This document shows positions 11,093-23,790 of a stretch of 64,000 nucleotides of DNA, in pieces. The position numbers were made by a program, and so were the translations under genes. Below the pieces are notes generated by a model that searched no databases, was not told the DNA's origin, and saw nothing but the letters and a program-made list of their open reading frames with translations. Each line of letters opens with the position of its first letter. Within the stretch, counting starts at the first letter, position 1. The DNA is from Tanytarsus gracilentus (taxonomy: Eukaryota > Arthropoda > Insecta > Diptera > Chironomidae), in NCBI GenBank assembly GCA_038502055.1, contig JAXRKN010000039.1, positions 620,001 through 684,000 on the forward strand, written 5' to 3'.

Positions 11093-12108
11093 TCTTGAAT
11101 TTTTGCATATATTTTAAATTTTGTGCTTTTTGAAAGCTCATGATGGATTGGTACACATTCAATTATTCATGCTGAGAGAGAATTTGCATAAACACACAGA
11201 AGGTATCTTCTCTCCAATTCTCACCAAAAGCAACACATATTCGCCTTAAATTCTGAAAAAGGATTCAATTTGCATAAATGCGGTGATGTGAAGATATGAT
11301 GTTAGTTCTTCTGTGGTATCCCTCGCATCTTTTTGCTTCATTTAATTTTTTTGATGACAAATAACAAGCATAAATTTAATATATAACATACTGTTTGCTC
11401 TCACAATTGTGTGCTCTTTTTTTATAATGGATCTTTCTAAATCCAAGGAGATTCGTTTTGACCATTTATTTTAATTATATGTTTGTTATACACTGAATAG
11501 AGAGTGTGTGAGAGAGAAACACGGTGGCTGCTAATGAGAGAAAGGAAAAGTTTTTAAATTTTTCAACATTTGCGATCTAAATTGTTAAGAAATTTCTTCT
11601 ATTTAAACGATAAACTTTAATAATTTTAAAAAAATCGCTTAATCTTGTTAAAAAAGAAAGCAAAAGTTAATTTCATGTGCATATAAATTAAATCCTTAAA
11701 GAGTGACTTTAAAGTCTAAAATAAATATTTTTTTTTTCTGATTGCATCTGTCTCTCTAATTTCATCCTTACGTTAATATAAGACGTGCATGAAATATTCA
11801 TGCGAGAGATATGTCGATGATTACAAGGTTTTCTATCGTTCATTGATTATGTAGATTCAGGGATGAATTCATATTATATGAGTATAAAATTCTTTCTTCG
11901 TAAAAAAACTTTCTTGTACACAAATTTAGAGAGAGATAGAGCAAAAATCAATTTGACCAATCCAATTTCTGGTATTTTAATATTTCTCTCATGAATAATT
12001 TTATAAAAATTGGATTAAAAATGTTTCTCTCGAAAAAGTGGGGGTTTGAGTGTGCAATTTTAATTGTATTGATGAAAATTTGTTCTTCATAAAAAATTTC
12101 TTCATTTT
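11093..12108. other. AT-rich intergenic spacer
   Basis: About 1 kb of AT-rich sequence with short GA-rich runs. I find no exon of the neighbouring LIM gene here with confidence, although its 3'-terminal exon should lie somewhere between about 11 and 12.68 kb on the minus strand. No RNA gene recognised. Confidence 0.4.
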
Positions 12109-12123
12109 TTGGTCCAATTAGAA

Positions 12124-12336
12124 TTATTTCAAAGAGAGTTTCTTCACTTAATTAATATCTGTAATGTAATTGTCTATGATATTTTTAATAATTGTTTTAT
12201 GAAGGATGAGCATGTATCCTATATTAATCCACGCACGTTGACTCCATCTACTCATCGCAGCTTAATGCACCAAATTGGGAAATTACTGCAAAAGAAAGAA
12301 AAATATCGAGATATCTTGATTAGTTTGAGGTTATGA
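12124..12336 (+). CDS. Unidentified orphan reading frame, possible terminal exon or gene fragment
   Basis: A plus-strand open frame ends in TGA at 12334-12336 and is preceded by a good acceptor (TTTTTTGGTCCAATTAG) at about 12121. It has no in-frame ATG near its 5' end. Its roughly 70 residues look protein-like rather than random, for example NICNVIVYDIFNN, YINPRTLTPSTHRSLMHQ and QKKEKYRDILISLRL. I do not recognise the family. No upstream plus-strand exon or promoter was found in the preceding kilobase. It could be a last exon of an undetected gene, a processed fragment of a gene elsewhere, or a chance frame. Confidence 0.25.
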   Translation, partial: LFQREFLHLINICNVIVYDIFNNCFMKDEHVSYINPRTLTPSTHRSLMHQIGKLLQKKEKYRDILISLRL

Positions 12337-12682
12337 CAAATCATAAAAAGATCATTAAAAATACGTCTAATATGGCATGCATCAAAAATATTTATATCGT
12401 ATTTGCGAGTGATAAAGCATCAGGGGGAAGGTTGATAAAATCTGAGCTGTAAAATGCTGTAAAAATTTTTGCCCTCGCCCAGAAGAGAAAAAAAATAGCC
12501 ATCAAACCCTCATAATTATTTCTCGAGGGAAATTTATGACAAGAAAGAAAAATCTTGTCAATCTTACTTCTTCTTCGTTTTCCTTTAGAAATATTTTAAT
12601 TTTTTTTGGAAGGCATAAGTGTGGAAAGATAAAGTGTTAGTATGTATGTGGTTGTTAAAGAAGAAGAAAAGTTGACTCTTAC

Positions 12683-15600
12683 CACAAATCGATTAACTTT
12701 AATTTTACTGGCTGATGTTGGTAATTTTGGCTCCTCCTTTTGCATTTGTTCGAAACGCGCTCGTAAACTGTTATTTATAATTTAACGGCAAAAAAGAAAA
12801 GAGATAAATGAAAAGAGAGGAAATTAAATTAATTTATTGCGTGAACGAGAGCTTTCGTTTTTCTAATCTTCACCTTTTGGCCGTCTCCATTTGACCTTCA
12901 TCATGCGCCTCTTCATATAAATTAACAGAACTGTTATTCATTTCCTTTTTGATTTCATTCTCTTCCCACTTTTCGAATTTTTCGCGAAGCTTTTTGGCAC
13001 GCTCAGCTGATTGTGCAGCTTTTAAGAACTCGTCGACATTCTTGTGTGAGGACTTGATGTAATCGGGGTTCAGTGGTTCCTCTTCCTAAAAAAGCATTGC
13101 ATTAAAAATTTCAAAAACGAGTGACAAAAAAAGCAAACCTCTTCATCAGAATACTCTTCGTCTGAATATTCCTCATCTGAATATTCCGGCTCTGACTCAT
13201 CGTTACCGGCAAACTTGTTTTGTTCACCTTCGGGAGGTGGTGTAAATCTCTTAAGTGGCTTCGGCCCAAAAGGTCGATCTTCTTTCTTTCCTTCGAGCTG
13301 ACGGAACATCGAGAGCATTTTAGAAGTTGTTTTTTGCAACTCGAGAATCTCATCTTGATCGGTTCGCTTCTCTTTGTCATTTCGAGCAATGTGGGGGTCT
13401 CGATAGACTTCTTTCTCGGGTGAAGATAGCTACATGAAAAATTTAAATCATCATTATAAAATATTTTGTTAAACAAGTTAAATTATATACTTTTGTTAAT
13501 CCTTGGTAGTCCCTTGGCGGTGTAATTCTAAATGACTTTTTCTCCTTTGCGGGCGCCTTGTAGGTCTCGAAGAATTTGAATTTCGACAAAATATCAGCAG
13601 TCTCAATTTGAACATCATCCATTTTTGAGTCAGATCGAACAATATCGTCAGATGATACCACCGTCTGTAAAAGAGCTTTTAAAGTGATGGATGTATGAGA
13701 AAAAATGAGCTTTTAATTACCTGAGAATTTTGACGTGGAGTATGTGGTGTGTTGTGACTGCTTACTTTTGTCATTGAAGGTGACTCTTGAAGTGACGATG
13801 ATTTCTTTGCTGCATCGCTGGCATCAAGTTCAAGAAACAATGAACGTGACTGTTTCCCTATGCCTTTGGGCCAAAATAAAGAGAGAAAAGAGGGTTGATA
13901 AAGTTCATTATTTATTTTTTATTGCTTTTCATTACCTTGCTCAAACACAGCCATTTCATCTTCTTTCAAGGTCTTCTTCGAATCACTCTCCTCATAAATT
14001 TCTCCCTTTTCGAATCTCTCTTTGATTGACTTTGTCTTATCACCTACTTCACCATCAGATTTCGCCATCTTGCTCGCCGACGTAATTGTCTGTTCGCTAT
14101 CTGCGACCGCTTGCTGATACATCTCCTTAATTTTCGCCTGTTTGCCCATAAATAATCGTGAGCGGATGTTTTGCAACTCTTGTTTTCTCTCTTCGCGGTG
14201 TCCATCTTTTGTCGCTACTTGACCGCTTTCAAACTTTGACTTGATATCGTTCATTTCCTTAAACGAGCAAGGCTTTTCTTTTTTACGTGAAGCTCGCTTT
14301 GCACGAATCAACTCTATGTCCTCGTGATTTTCGTCGAGCTCTTCCTCATCCTCATTTTCATCTCCCTCCGACTCGGAGCTCGAGTGCTCATAACAAATTC
14401 CATTGAGACTATCATCGACAATGCCCACGTCCATTCCTTTCGATTGGAAGCGAGCCAATTTAGATAAAATCGATGTACTTCTCTTTACACTATTTCCCTT
14501 CTCGAGCTCAACCTTTGAATCTTGTACGCCATTCTCAAACAGTTGAAATCGTTGGCGTAAATCTATTTGATGTAATTCGTCTAATCCTAAATCAGATTTA
14601 TCCGATGACTATGTGGAATAGAAAAAATAAACTGAGCATAATTATGATTTGAGTGTATGTATTCAGCTTACTCGAACAACATCGGCTGGTAGTTCTATTG
14701 GCTGATTCTCCAGAATAATCATTTCAAGCTTACGCGGCTTTACCGGCTCAGTGCTCTCCTCAACGGCTTTTGGCGCAAACAATGACTTGAAGTGTGGCTT
14801 GCAATAAAGAATACCTTCGTGACTTTGATAGGTATCAACGCTGAAAATGCGTGAGTGAAGGCATTAATTAAATTTAGCAAATATAGAAATTTATTCAACT
14901 TACTTCAATTGCTTACTGCACTCATTGCAACGGAAACATAAGCGATGCCAAAATTTCTTTTCGGCTTTAATTTGTTCCATTTGAAACACGACTTTGTCGC
15001 AGGCATGACATTTCTTTTCCTCGGGGTTTAGGCCCTAAACAGACGAGAAATTAATTAAAGTTAAGATGGCTGTTTTTGCCTTTGTGGCATGTACAAAATT
15101 TTGGGGGCCAACAATGTTTTGTTGAGTTTATTCTTGTTTTTATTCTTCGAAAAAAAAAGGTAAAAGGGTTCAAAAAATAATTTTCATGCAATTTGGTGGA
15201 AAATTTAAAAATTTATACAAAAAAAAGTGTTTTATGTGCAAAAGATTTTCTAATTGTTTTTATTACTTACATTCTCGCCATTCTGTACGGATTGCAAATT
15301 TTTCTTTTGCAACGCGTCAAATTTACTGAAACTTGATTTCTAAATAAAAAAATAAGAAAGAAAAAAGAAAAACGGTAACAAATTCAAAAAAAGATAAAAA
15401 GGAAGCGGTTTAAATAATAAATTGTGTAACTATTTTGATAAATTTAATCATGCTTGCGTTTCTAATTACAGCGTGAGCCAATTTATGAAGCTAAAAATTC
15501 TAATAAATACCATTAATACATGCACTCTTAATTAGGTTTGTAAAATATTTTTAAATCTTAAAAAATTTCAACTTAAAAGTTCGATCTTTCACGTGTGAAA

Positions 15601-18600
15601 ATGAATGACATAATTTGAAAATGGTTGTATCGATTTGGTATGCATACGAAAATATTAGAACACACATAAGACTATATGGAATGAGAATGAGAGAGAAGGC
15701 CATCAAAAAGATGTAATTGATCGATATTTAATTTAATGGGGCAATGAAGTTTATAGAGATAGAATATCAAGATGAGACGATTTTTATTACAGGGCAACAT
15801 GCACACGATATTATAAAGAGGCGACTCTTTTCTTCTTACCATATCAAACTGTTTAATGCCCAAGTTAATTTTGCCTCTGTTAGATTGCTTTAAATGAGTG
15901 AGTGAGTGCGGTTGATGCTGTTGATGGAAGTTACTACTAGTTAGTCCAATTAAACTGCAATAACTATCTCGCTGTGTAAGTGAGAGTGAACAACATTTAT
16001 GTGGTGCGCCCACAACACGAGAGGTGGTTTGGCATTTCCGATATATTTTAGATATGGGCGCACAGCATATTAGATTGTGAGAAGAAGAATGGGGTTTTTT
16101 TTGCAACAGATTTTTAATCGATTAAGCGGATCCACGTTTATAGACAGCACACGCCATCGATACGGAATTAAAAATGATAAGACAGTTAGTAAAACATGCA
16201 GCAGCACATGACATAGCGAGCTAGTTAGTTGGTGTTAAAACTTACCAAATTACGAACAGATACTCCCGTATAGATATTTTCTACTTTTCTTAAATCACTA
16301 GTTGATTTAGTACGCTGAGTTAGTAGTTTAGAGGGAACAAATAAAAAAGAAAGATTGTTAATTAGAAATTAACTGCTGGAAATAATCTGCCGAGCATTTT
16401 ATAGCTGTACATCTTTCGCAGTCAGCTATTTTTGATCGTGATCGCATTCTTTTGGTTCGCTCGTCATCAGATTATTTCACAGCAACAGCGCACAGCGCAA
16501 TGCTTCAGTTAATCAAGAGAGAAAAAATTCCCAAATAATAATGAAAAATTTTAACGGTTTTTTGATCTATTACACCATGTTAAAAATTTATAATTTAAAT
16601 TTTGAAAGTCCTCAATAAAAAAAAGTACTCACATAAACATGCTGGAAATAATTATTGTTATTATTATTGTACTCTTCACTGTTAAGCGACGATAGGTCAC
16701 CAAAACTACGACACTGAAAATTCGCATATTAAAGCATATTCGAAAAGAAAAAAATTAAACGTCAAAAAAATGCGCACACAACACAAAACTTACCAAATTT
16801 TTAACAGAAAAGTCTCGTCGAATGCCGATATATTCAGTGCTTACTCCCGATGACGATTTCATTGACTGCTGATGATGCCTCTCAACAGCACTACTATACT
16901 TTTGTTTCTGTTAGTTTTTTTTTATTATCATCAGCACACATTAAAATTTTTCAGAGTTATTTCGGTCGTCATCAATTGTTTGTTTTATTAGAGTTGTTGA
17001 CATACACATAAATTATTTAATTAATTGGAATACAATTGAGTCAGTGCGAGGAGGAATGAAAGGGCGTTGTTTGTTGCACAAAATAAAATGTTGTTGAAAG
17101 AAAAATTGAAGAGAATTAATTTATGGAGGGAAATTCGATTAACTAGCAAAAATTAGTTAGAATTCAACAAAGAGTTTGTTGATTAATTAACGAAAGCGGT
17201 CCTTACCAGACTTTTTACATCAATTCTCGAGAGATCGTCTTCGTGGAGTTGAAATGTTGATGAAATGATAAATTTTTGGTTATTTCTCGGCGAGGCAGTG
17301 GGCGAAGCATCACTTTTCAAGACCTCAATTAAGCTATTGCGAATGTTATTTGCCTTAATATCGACTGTTTCGTGCTCGCTCGACACTCCACCATTCTGAT
17401 TGACCGTTAATGACAAACGATTAAATAATTTTATGACGTTAAGCTTAACATGCATCAAGCAACGCAAAATTAAAAGGTGACAAGCCGTCAATGTGCCATC
17501 ATATCGCACAACCAACACGATGATAATAAGAAAACATAGAAAAATGGTTACAAAATCAACAAAACATAAAGCATATAAAAAATACTGCATGGTGTTTGCT
17601 GAACTTGAATTAGATATTCTGATTGTTTCGTGTCAAGGTGTTGATATGTGTTTGTGTATTTTTCCTCAATTGCCTTTTCATGACTTACCACTGAAATGTT
17701 TTCCTTTTCATCCGATCTCTTCTTCCTCGATTTTTTCTTGCCACCCGTGCCCTTTTTTCTCATCTCGCTCACTCCATTTTCGCCAGTTCCTTCGAGTTTA
17801 TTCTCACGATTTTCCTGAAGAGACTCTTCAATCGCTTCCGCAGCTGTAATTGCTTGCTCCTTAACGACACCATTGGATGACGTTGAAGTATCAATCGATT
17901 TGCTACTCGTTATCGATTGTTCAACCATCTCAAGTGAGCCATTGCTGAATGAATTTTCAAAGCTTTCCGCCTTCGACGACGATGTGATTGATGAAGTCTC
18001 CTCCGAGACGGTTTTCTTCTTCGTGGTTGTTTTACTGCTGGCTTTTACAGACTTTTTAACCGTCTTCTTAACCACCGTTGATTCACTCTCAAAACTTTCC
18101 AGCGTGGACTAATAAATTGGAAAGAGAAAATTCATCAACATCTTATCGAATGCTTTTTAATTGATACCGGAGAAAATTTTAAGCAATCACGATAATTAAT
18201 TTTCATACATCAAACTTATAAGCAGCTCAATATTAAGGCCAAAAAGTAAATTTTTTAAAGCTATTAATGAGAAGCACGTGTTGTGACATGCGATGGAAAG
18301 TCCACTCGCATTTCACATCAAAAGCAAGGTCTCATAAGAAAAAATAAAAGTGTGTATATGTACTTGTGCAATAATGAGAATTTGTATCTTTTTTTATAGC
18401 GCACTTTGGTGTGCCACTTACGTTTATGCTTTCATTTATGATGCCCTCATCATCCGAGGTGGCAGAAGACTCATTAGTTGGATCCTCGTTACCGTAATCA
18501 TCACTCTCTTCTTCCCCCTGGAACTCTTTGTCAAGTGTCTTACCATTTTCCAATTGCACGCCACTGTTGCCCTCTTCGACTAACAAATCGTCGTCCTCTT

Positions 18601-19594
18601 CAATGGTCTGATCAAAATAGAAGCAATAGTCTTTGATTTTCTCCTCTCCTCCCTCCTCGGGATTACTTTTAACACTACTCTCAGCCACGTCATCTTTAAC
18701 CTCATTTGAATTGTCCGAGTCGTCATAACAGTCGATGACAATCGATGGACGTTGTTTTCGCATTTGCTCTGCATATTCACCAAGAAATGAATCGGGTTGC
18801 AAAAGAACGTCCTCGACATCGTCCTGTTGCATTGAATTATTGTTGTTATGAACATTAGCTGGATTGTAGTCAATTGACGAAAATGAACAGTAATTTTCAT
18901 TAAAATTGTCATTTAACGAACATAAATTTGGGTCATTTTCGTCCAGCTGATAGTTATCGACCGTGTCCGTGTATGTCATGTCAAATGCCTCATCCTCTTC
19001 AATTTTTCGATTGAAAAAATCCAAATTGGGCGTTAAGGGCGTATTGACATCACCGCTACTGATAAATTGCCTGCTATTTAAAATATCATCAATATCTTCG
19101 GCTGTCGGTGTAACGCTGATTGTTTGAAAGAAAATCTGGTTCATAATTTGATCTTCCGAAGAGTCGAGAAATTTCTTATTTTTAGGCATATTATCACTAC
19201 TGGCAAGGTTGAGGGTGAGGTTGGAGGGAAATTGTTTTGTTTCATCTTCATCGCCACCGCCCTCACCTCCTCCTTCGTCACAACTACTGTTAATTGTATT
19301 AGTTACAACAAATTCATTATCATCAGAAACACAATCTTGTATTAAAAGCGGTTCCATGCTCGCATCTTCGACGTGACACTCTTTGTTGTTAGTATCATAC
19401 AAATTATTAATTAGTGTCATTTGGCTTTCCGATTCTTCATCGCCATTATTACACTCATTGACATCATCATTATTCATTATGTTACAGCCATTTGTAACAC
19501 TGTCATCGTCGTCGCTACTTACGATTTGGTCCACTTTTTGCTGTTTTGTCTTTTTCTTTGTGGGCGAAACAGCCACCACTTCTGTCGATGACAT
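12683..19594 (-). CDS. LIM-domain actin-binding protein, EPLIN/LIMA1-like (3' terminal exon not found)
   Basis: Large multi-exon gene of about 1,330-1,360 residues. Coding exons: 18422-19594, 17689-18108, 17207-17395, 16794-16907, 16633-16713, 16246-16314, perhaps 15840-15917, then 15271-15339, 14904-15034, 14672-14840, 13936-14608, 13721-13863, 13491-13664, 13139-13429, 12874-13085, 12683-12767. The N-terminal 390 residues are acidic and Ser/Asn-rich, followed by a Lys-rich stretch. One complete LIM domain spans the exons near 15.03-14.75 kb: CHACDK, WHRLCFRCNECSK, HEGILYCKPHF. Downstream come short actin-binding-like repeats (DIKSKFESG, SIKERFEKGE, SLRARFEQM) and an SDEEY repeat, as in EPLIN/Xin-related proteins. 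Expected role: crosslinking actin at junctions or muscle attachments. The frame is still open at 12683 (donor GTAAGA), so the C-terminus is missing. Many internal exons are symmetric. Confidence 0.75.
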
Positions 19595-22500
19595 TTCTTA
19601 TTAATTTGTAGAGCCTTTTATTAGAGTTGGGGTTTGCAAACAAAAACTCGCTATTGATATTTTTCCTTTTCTTTCCACCTAGACCAATGGCATCAACCCA
19701 CAATCGACACGAAAAGAATCTGTAATGAAAGAAATAAACATTGTTATTTAATTTTAGTGCGTTCACTATAGGCCTATGTACAAAAAATCTCATGTGCGTG
19801 AGCTACCACAAAAAAATATATCTCTGAATAAAAAATTTATTTGCTCTAAAATGTTTATTTGGATTTTATCTTAAAAATATTCACACCTTAATAAAATAAT
19901 TTGAAATGCACATGGTGTGAAAATTTATTTCGGTCACAATCATAGATCGTGTGAGCTTTTCACTAAATAAAATCGATTGGATGACAACTTAAAAAATCCT
20001 TTTAAAATATTCTAGGCTTCAAATCAAATGAATTGCTTAATTCTAAAACTCAAAATGAAACTGAGAATGAGATTCAATTTTGATTTCTATCTTTTCGCTT
20101 TTTATTGCCGCAACACATCGAAGTCGTTGATGTAAAATGTAAATCATTCAATCTTCTTCTCCTCAACCTTTTTTGCTGAACATTGACAAAATCGAATTTA
20201 TGATAAATAGATAGGCGGTCGGAGTTGAGACAGATGAATATATTTCTAGGTGCAAGCACATTTAAAATAATTTCTTGATAAAAAAAATGTTAATCAAGTT
20301 AGGGAGAAAATCTCAAGCACAACAGCTTTTAAAATCACATCATCAAGTAAGCACTCGAGAGACATCAGATGGTGTGAAATTGTTATTAATGAAGTTTTGT
20401 TTTTTGCACATAATGATCCCGAACTTTTCAATGTTGCTTAGATTATATCTATTGAAAGCAATTTTGAAATGAAATGATAAATGAGGATTTTTTGCCTTTT
20501 ATATTCTTAAACAATTTATTATAGACATTGCTGTTGTCGTCGTCGCATATTTCCGATATATTTATATAATGCGATTATGATGGAAAGCGAAATTCAATCA
20601 AAACGAGCTTCAATGAAACTCGATTAGGACTCAAATGATCGAAAACGCGGCTTTTAATAAAGTCGAGAATGAAAATTCAATTGTTGTCGTGTGGGCGGGA
20701 AGTAAAAGTTGCTCAAAGTCTTTTAAATCCTTAACGATTACTTAAATATGACGTCTCGAAAAGTTGTAATGTCTATGAAAAATGAATCCAGCATGACAAT
20801 GTATTTTTTTTGTTACATATTTATTAGTGTAATTAACATAATTTAAAAGCTTTTTATTAAAATTTTAGTTTTTAATGAAATTTCTGTTTGATATCCACGA
20901 TACAAAGTTTGTCTGTTTACATTATTTCCGCGAAATTCTATTTTTTCTTCTTCTCGGGGGGAAAAAAATAGGCTGGCAAGAAATGAATGCGATTCATTAA
21001 TACTTGAGAGTCGATGATCTATAAAGAAGTTCTAAATATAAAATTTACTCATTTCTACCGTATGCTAAAAAATAAAGACAGCGCGCTGTCAAATTTTTAT
21101 TGCCGTGTCTGAAGGCAAATTCTTTTTAATGCATTAGCATCATCGCATTTAATTTTTGATGGTCTCATCTTATAAAGAGGCGTGCAAAATAATTCAAAGC
21201 TATACAAAGTGATTTATTTTAATGGTCGAGAGCAATTTTTTGTTATTACATTTTTCTTATTAAGTATATCTTGATGCAAAGCATTTTTTCATTCTACCAA
21301 AATTAAAAGTTTTCGTTCAGAATTTTATCAAGTGAACCAGAATTAATTTTTATCTCACCCGCCACTCAAAATCTCAATTTAATGTGCGCACCATAAGAAA
21401 AAGAAAAATCAATTTCCAGATTTTTGTTAAGAAAACAGAACGATTTAAATTGAAAGTTATTTGTCATATTGAGTTCTAAGAACAAAATCATTTCTGCCAC
21501 ATTTGCTTCTTTCAAATTCATTTATGTCAAAACGGATTGAAAGAAAAGTTGTGTTTATACAAAATTTCGTAAGCTCATGAAAATAATCGTTTTACGAAAG
21601 ATTTCCTCTACACATTCAGCTGAAATAAGCGATGAGAAACAGAAGAAAGTGAGGGATAAAGAGAGAACGAGCGCTACAATTTTTCGGCAATAAATTTCAT
21701 ACGCTGTTAAGTTTTCGTGCTTTAACACACAGTGGGTAGAGAGAAATTGATTTGATATTGCTCTGTGGTTGAGCGAGTGCCTCATCTTCAGAGAGAATTT
21801 GCATAGAATTATCATCGCTTTCTTTAAATTCTTCAGGAGAGTTTACTTTTGTCTCAAAAAGGCTTTTCTAAAATTAAGGAGATGTGTCATGAATAAAAGA
21901 ATCCTCAACACGCTCTTTTCTCGTTCACCGTTGAACTTTAAAAAAGCTCATTAAGTCATTCTCTTCGCGTGCTATTAAATTGCGCGTTTTTCTCGCTTTA
22001 TAACATTTTGCTTTTATGCCATTCAAGTGAAGTAAAATAAAGAAATAGGAGGATGTTTCTTTTAATACACCTTTCGATTTTCATTTCATTCGATTGCATG
22101 TAAGCAGCTATATAATAATTGAGAGACCAGTGGATTAGAAAGAAGAGAAAGGAAAAAGAAATGGAAAACAGCGCTCGCAATAAATCGATGTTGGAAAATT
22201 TTCAACCTGCTTCGTGTACACATTGTGAGACGCAGCAATTTTATTCATGATTTTTCGTTCAAAAGTCCATTTTTGATTTCTATTAAAAGAAATTTTACTC
22301 CAGCAAGCATTAATAATTTTTCCATTCGCTTTTGAAGAGTTCAAAAAACACTTTACAAGGAGCATTTAATGTTTTCTGGGTGTTGAACATGTTTCGAAGA
22401 AATTTACCTTCCTCAATATGCTTCAATGTTTTATTCGGTCAACTTATGGTTTCAGAAATAATTTATTGTACAAATATTATTTTAGTATGAAAAAAATTTC

Positions 22501-23790
22501 CATCAGAAATTGATATTTAATTTAAAATGACCTTCTTGTTACTCAAAAAATTTTACTTCTTTTAAAGAGCAACCGCAGTGTGGATGAAAATTTGCAAGTT
22601 TAATAATCCATGAATTTTCCGGCACATAATGTAAATTATTACTTTTTCCCATCTTCCGAATGACATTTCCTGAGACGAATATTTTTCATTCAATTTCACT
22701 GTTGCTACCGTTGCGTTGAGATACATTTAGGGAGCAGAAAATTTTCATATATTACACACGAATCATTTTATGAGGAAAGAAGAAAATCCACCGCACCTTG
22801 TGCTTGAATATTTAATGAAAATCGTTGTTGTGAAGACCTTAAGCGGCTAACATAAAGTAGTGTGGTAGGTCTGGGTGCATAATAATGATTGCTTCATCAA
22901 ATTATTATAATTCTTTATAGGAGCAAAGAAAACGATTTTTATTAAAAATTTTCAGCTAGTCGTATTTACCCAAAAAATAATAGGGTTAAACTCGGCATGC
23001 TAATTATTTCAGCTAATTTATCACCTACACACATTTTTTGCTGCTTTATCACGGAAAATGTGTTTTCCTCTTTCTCACCATTAATTTCTTTTCATTATTA
23101 TGATTAGATCATTAATTAATGTTTCTTCTTTTCACTCACTCTCCTCTTTGTGTGACTAACATTAATTATTTAAAAATTTGTTAAATAAAGAATTTTTTTA
23201 TTATCCACTCACTCTTTAAATTATTTGAATTGATGAACATTAAAGATGTATAAAATTACGTTGTTCATTAATTTTGATGAACTTTGAAAGTGAGAAGTGA
23301 TTAGCAGTTGGGTAAATCGATTACACTTGTTATTTTTTTATGCCAGTTCATTTCCTAAATTTTGTTTTTTTTTCATCCGAGAAAATATTCAGGAGAAAAA
23401 TGAAACGCTTTATTTCATGTCACATTCTCATGAGTAAAAATCCAAAAATAGCAGCACACATATCGCACCTAGTGGCCACTGCTACAGAAGCATTTTCAAA
23501 ATTATAATGTGGGGGATTGCATGTAAAAACCACCTTTATTTGATTCTAAAAATAAACTCGAAAAATATGCTACTTCTAATATATAAAAGTAAGTTTTGAG
23601 CATGATGCAGCGCTGTTTTTTTGTTGAAACGTAATTGCTGGTGTAAAAAATGTTATGGCGCCTTGCATTTGAGCCTAGCCAGTCGCTTCCTTATAAGTGA
23701 AAGCGGAAAAGCACAGATAGAGCTTCGGAGCAACAATTGAAAATCGGATTAAATGTTCAAAGGCCAATAAACAAGAAAAGAAAAGAGAAA
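19595..23790. other. Gene-poor AT-rich stretch upstream of the LIM gene
   Basis: About 4.2 kb with no recognisable protein-coding exon on either strand. It lies 5' of the LIM gene start codon, so it may contain its 5' UTR exons, promoter and enhancers; none can be assigned. No tRNA or known microRNA seed arrangement was noticed. Confidence 0.4.

Noticed and set aside
15672..16106. Minus-strand 144-codon frame in the LIM gene
   Set aside because: Most of it is intron. Only a 26-codon piece (15840-15917) has acceptor, donor and phase fitting a cassette exon, and that is listed as tentative.
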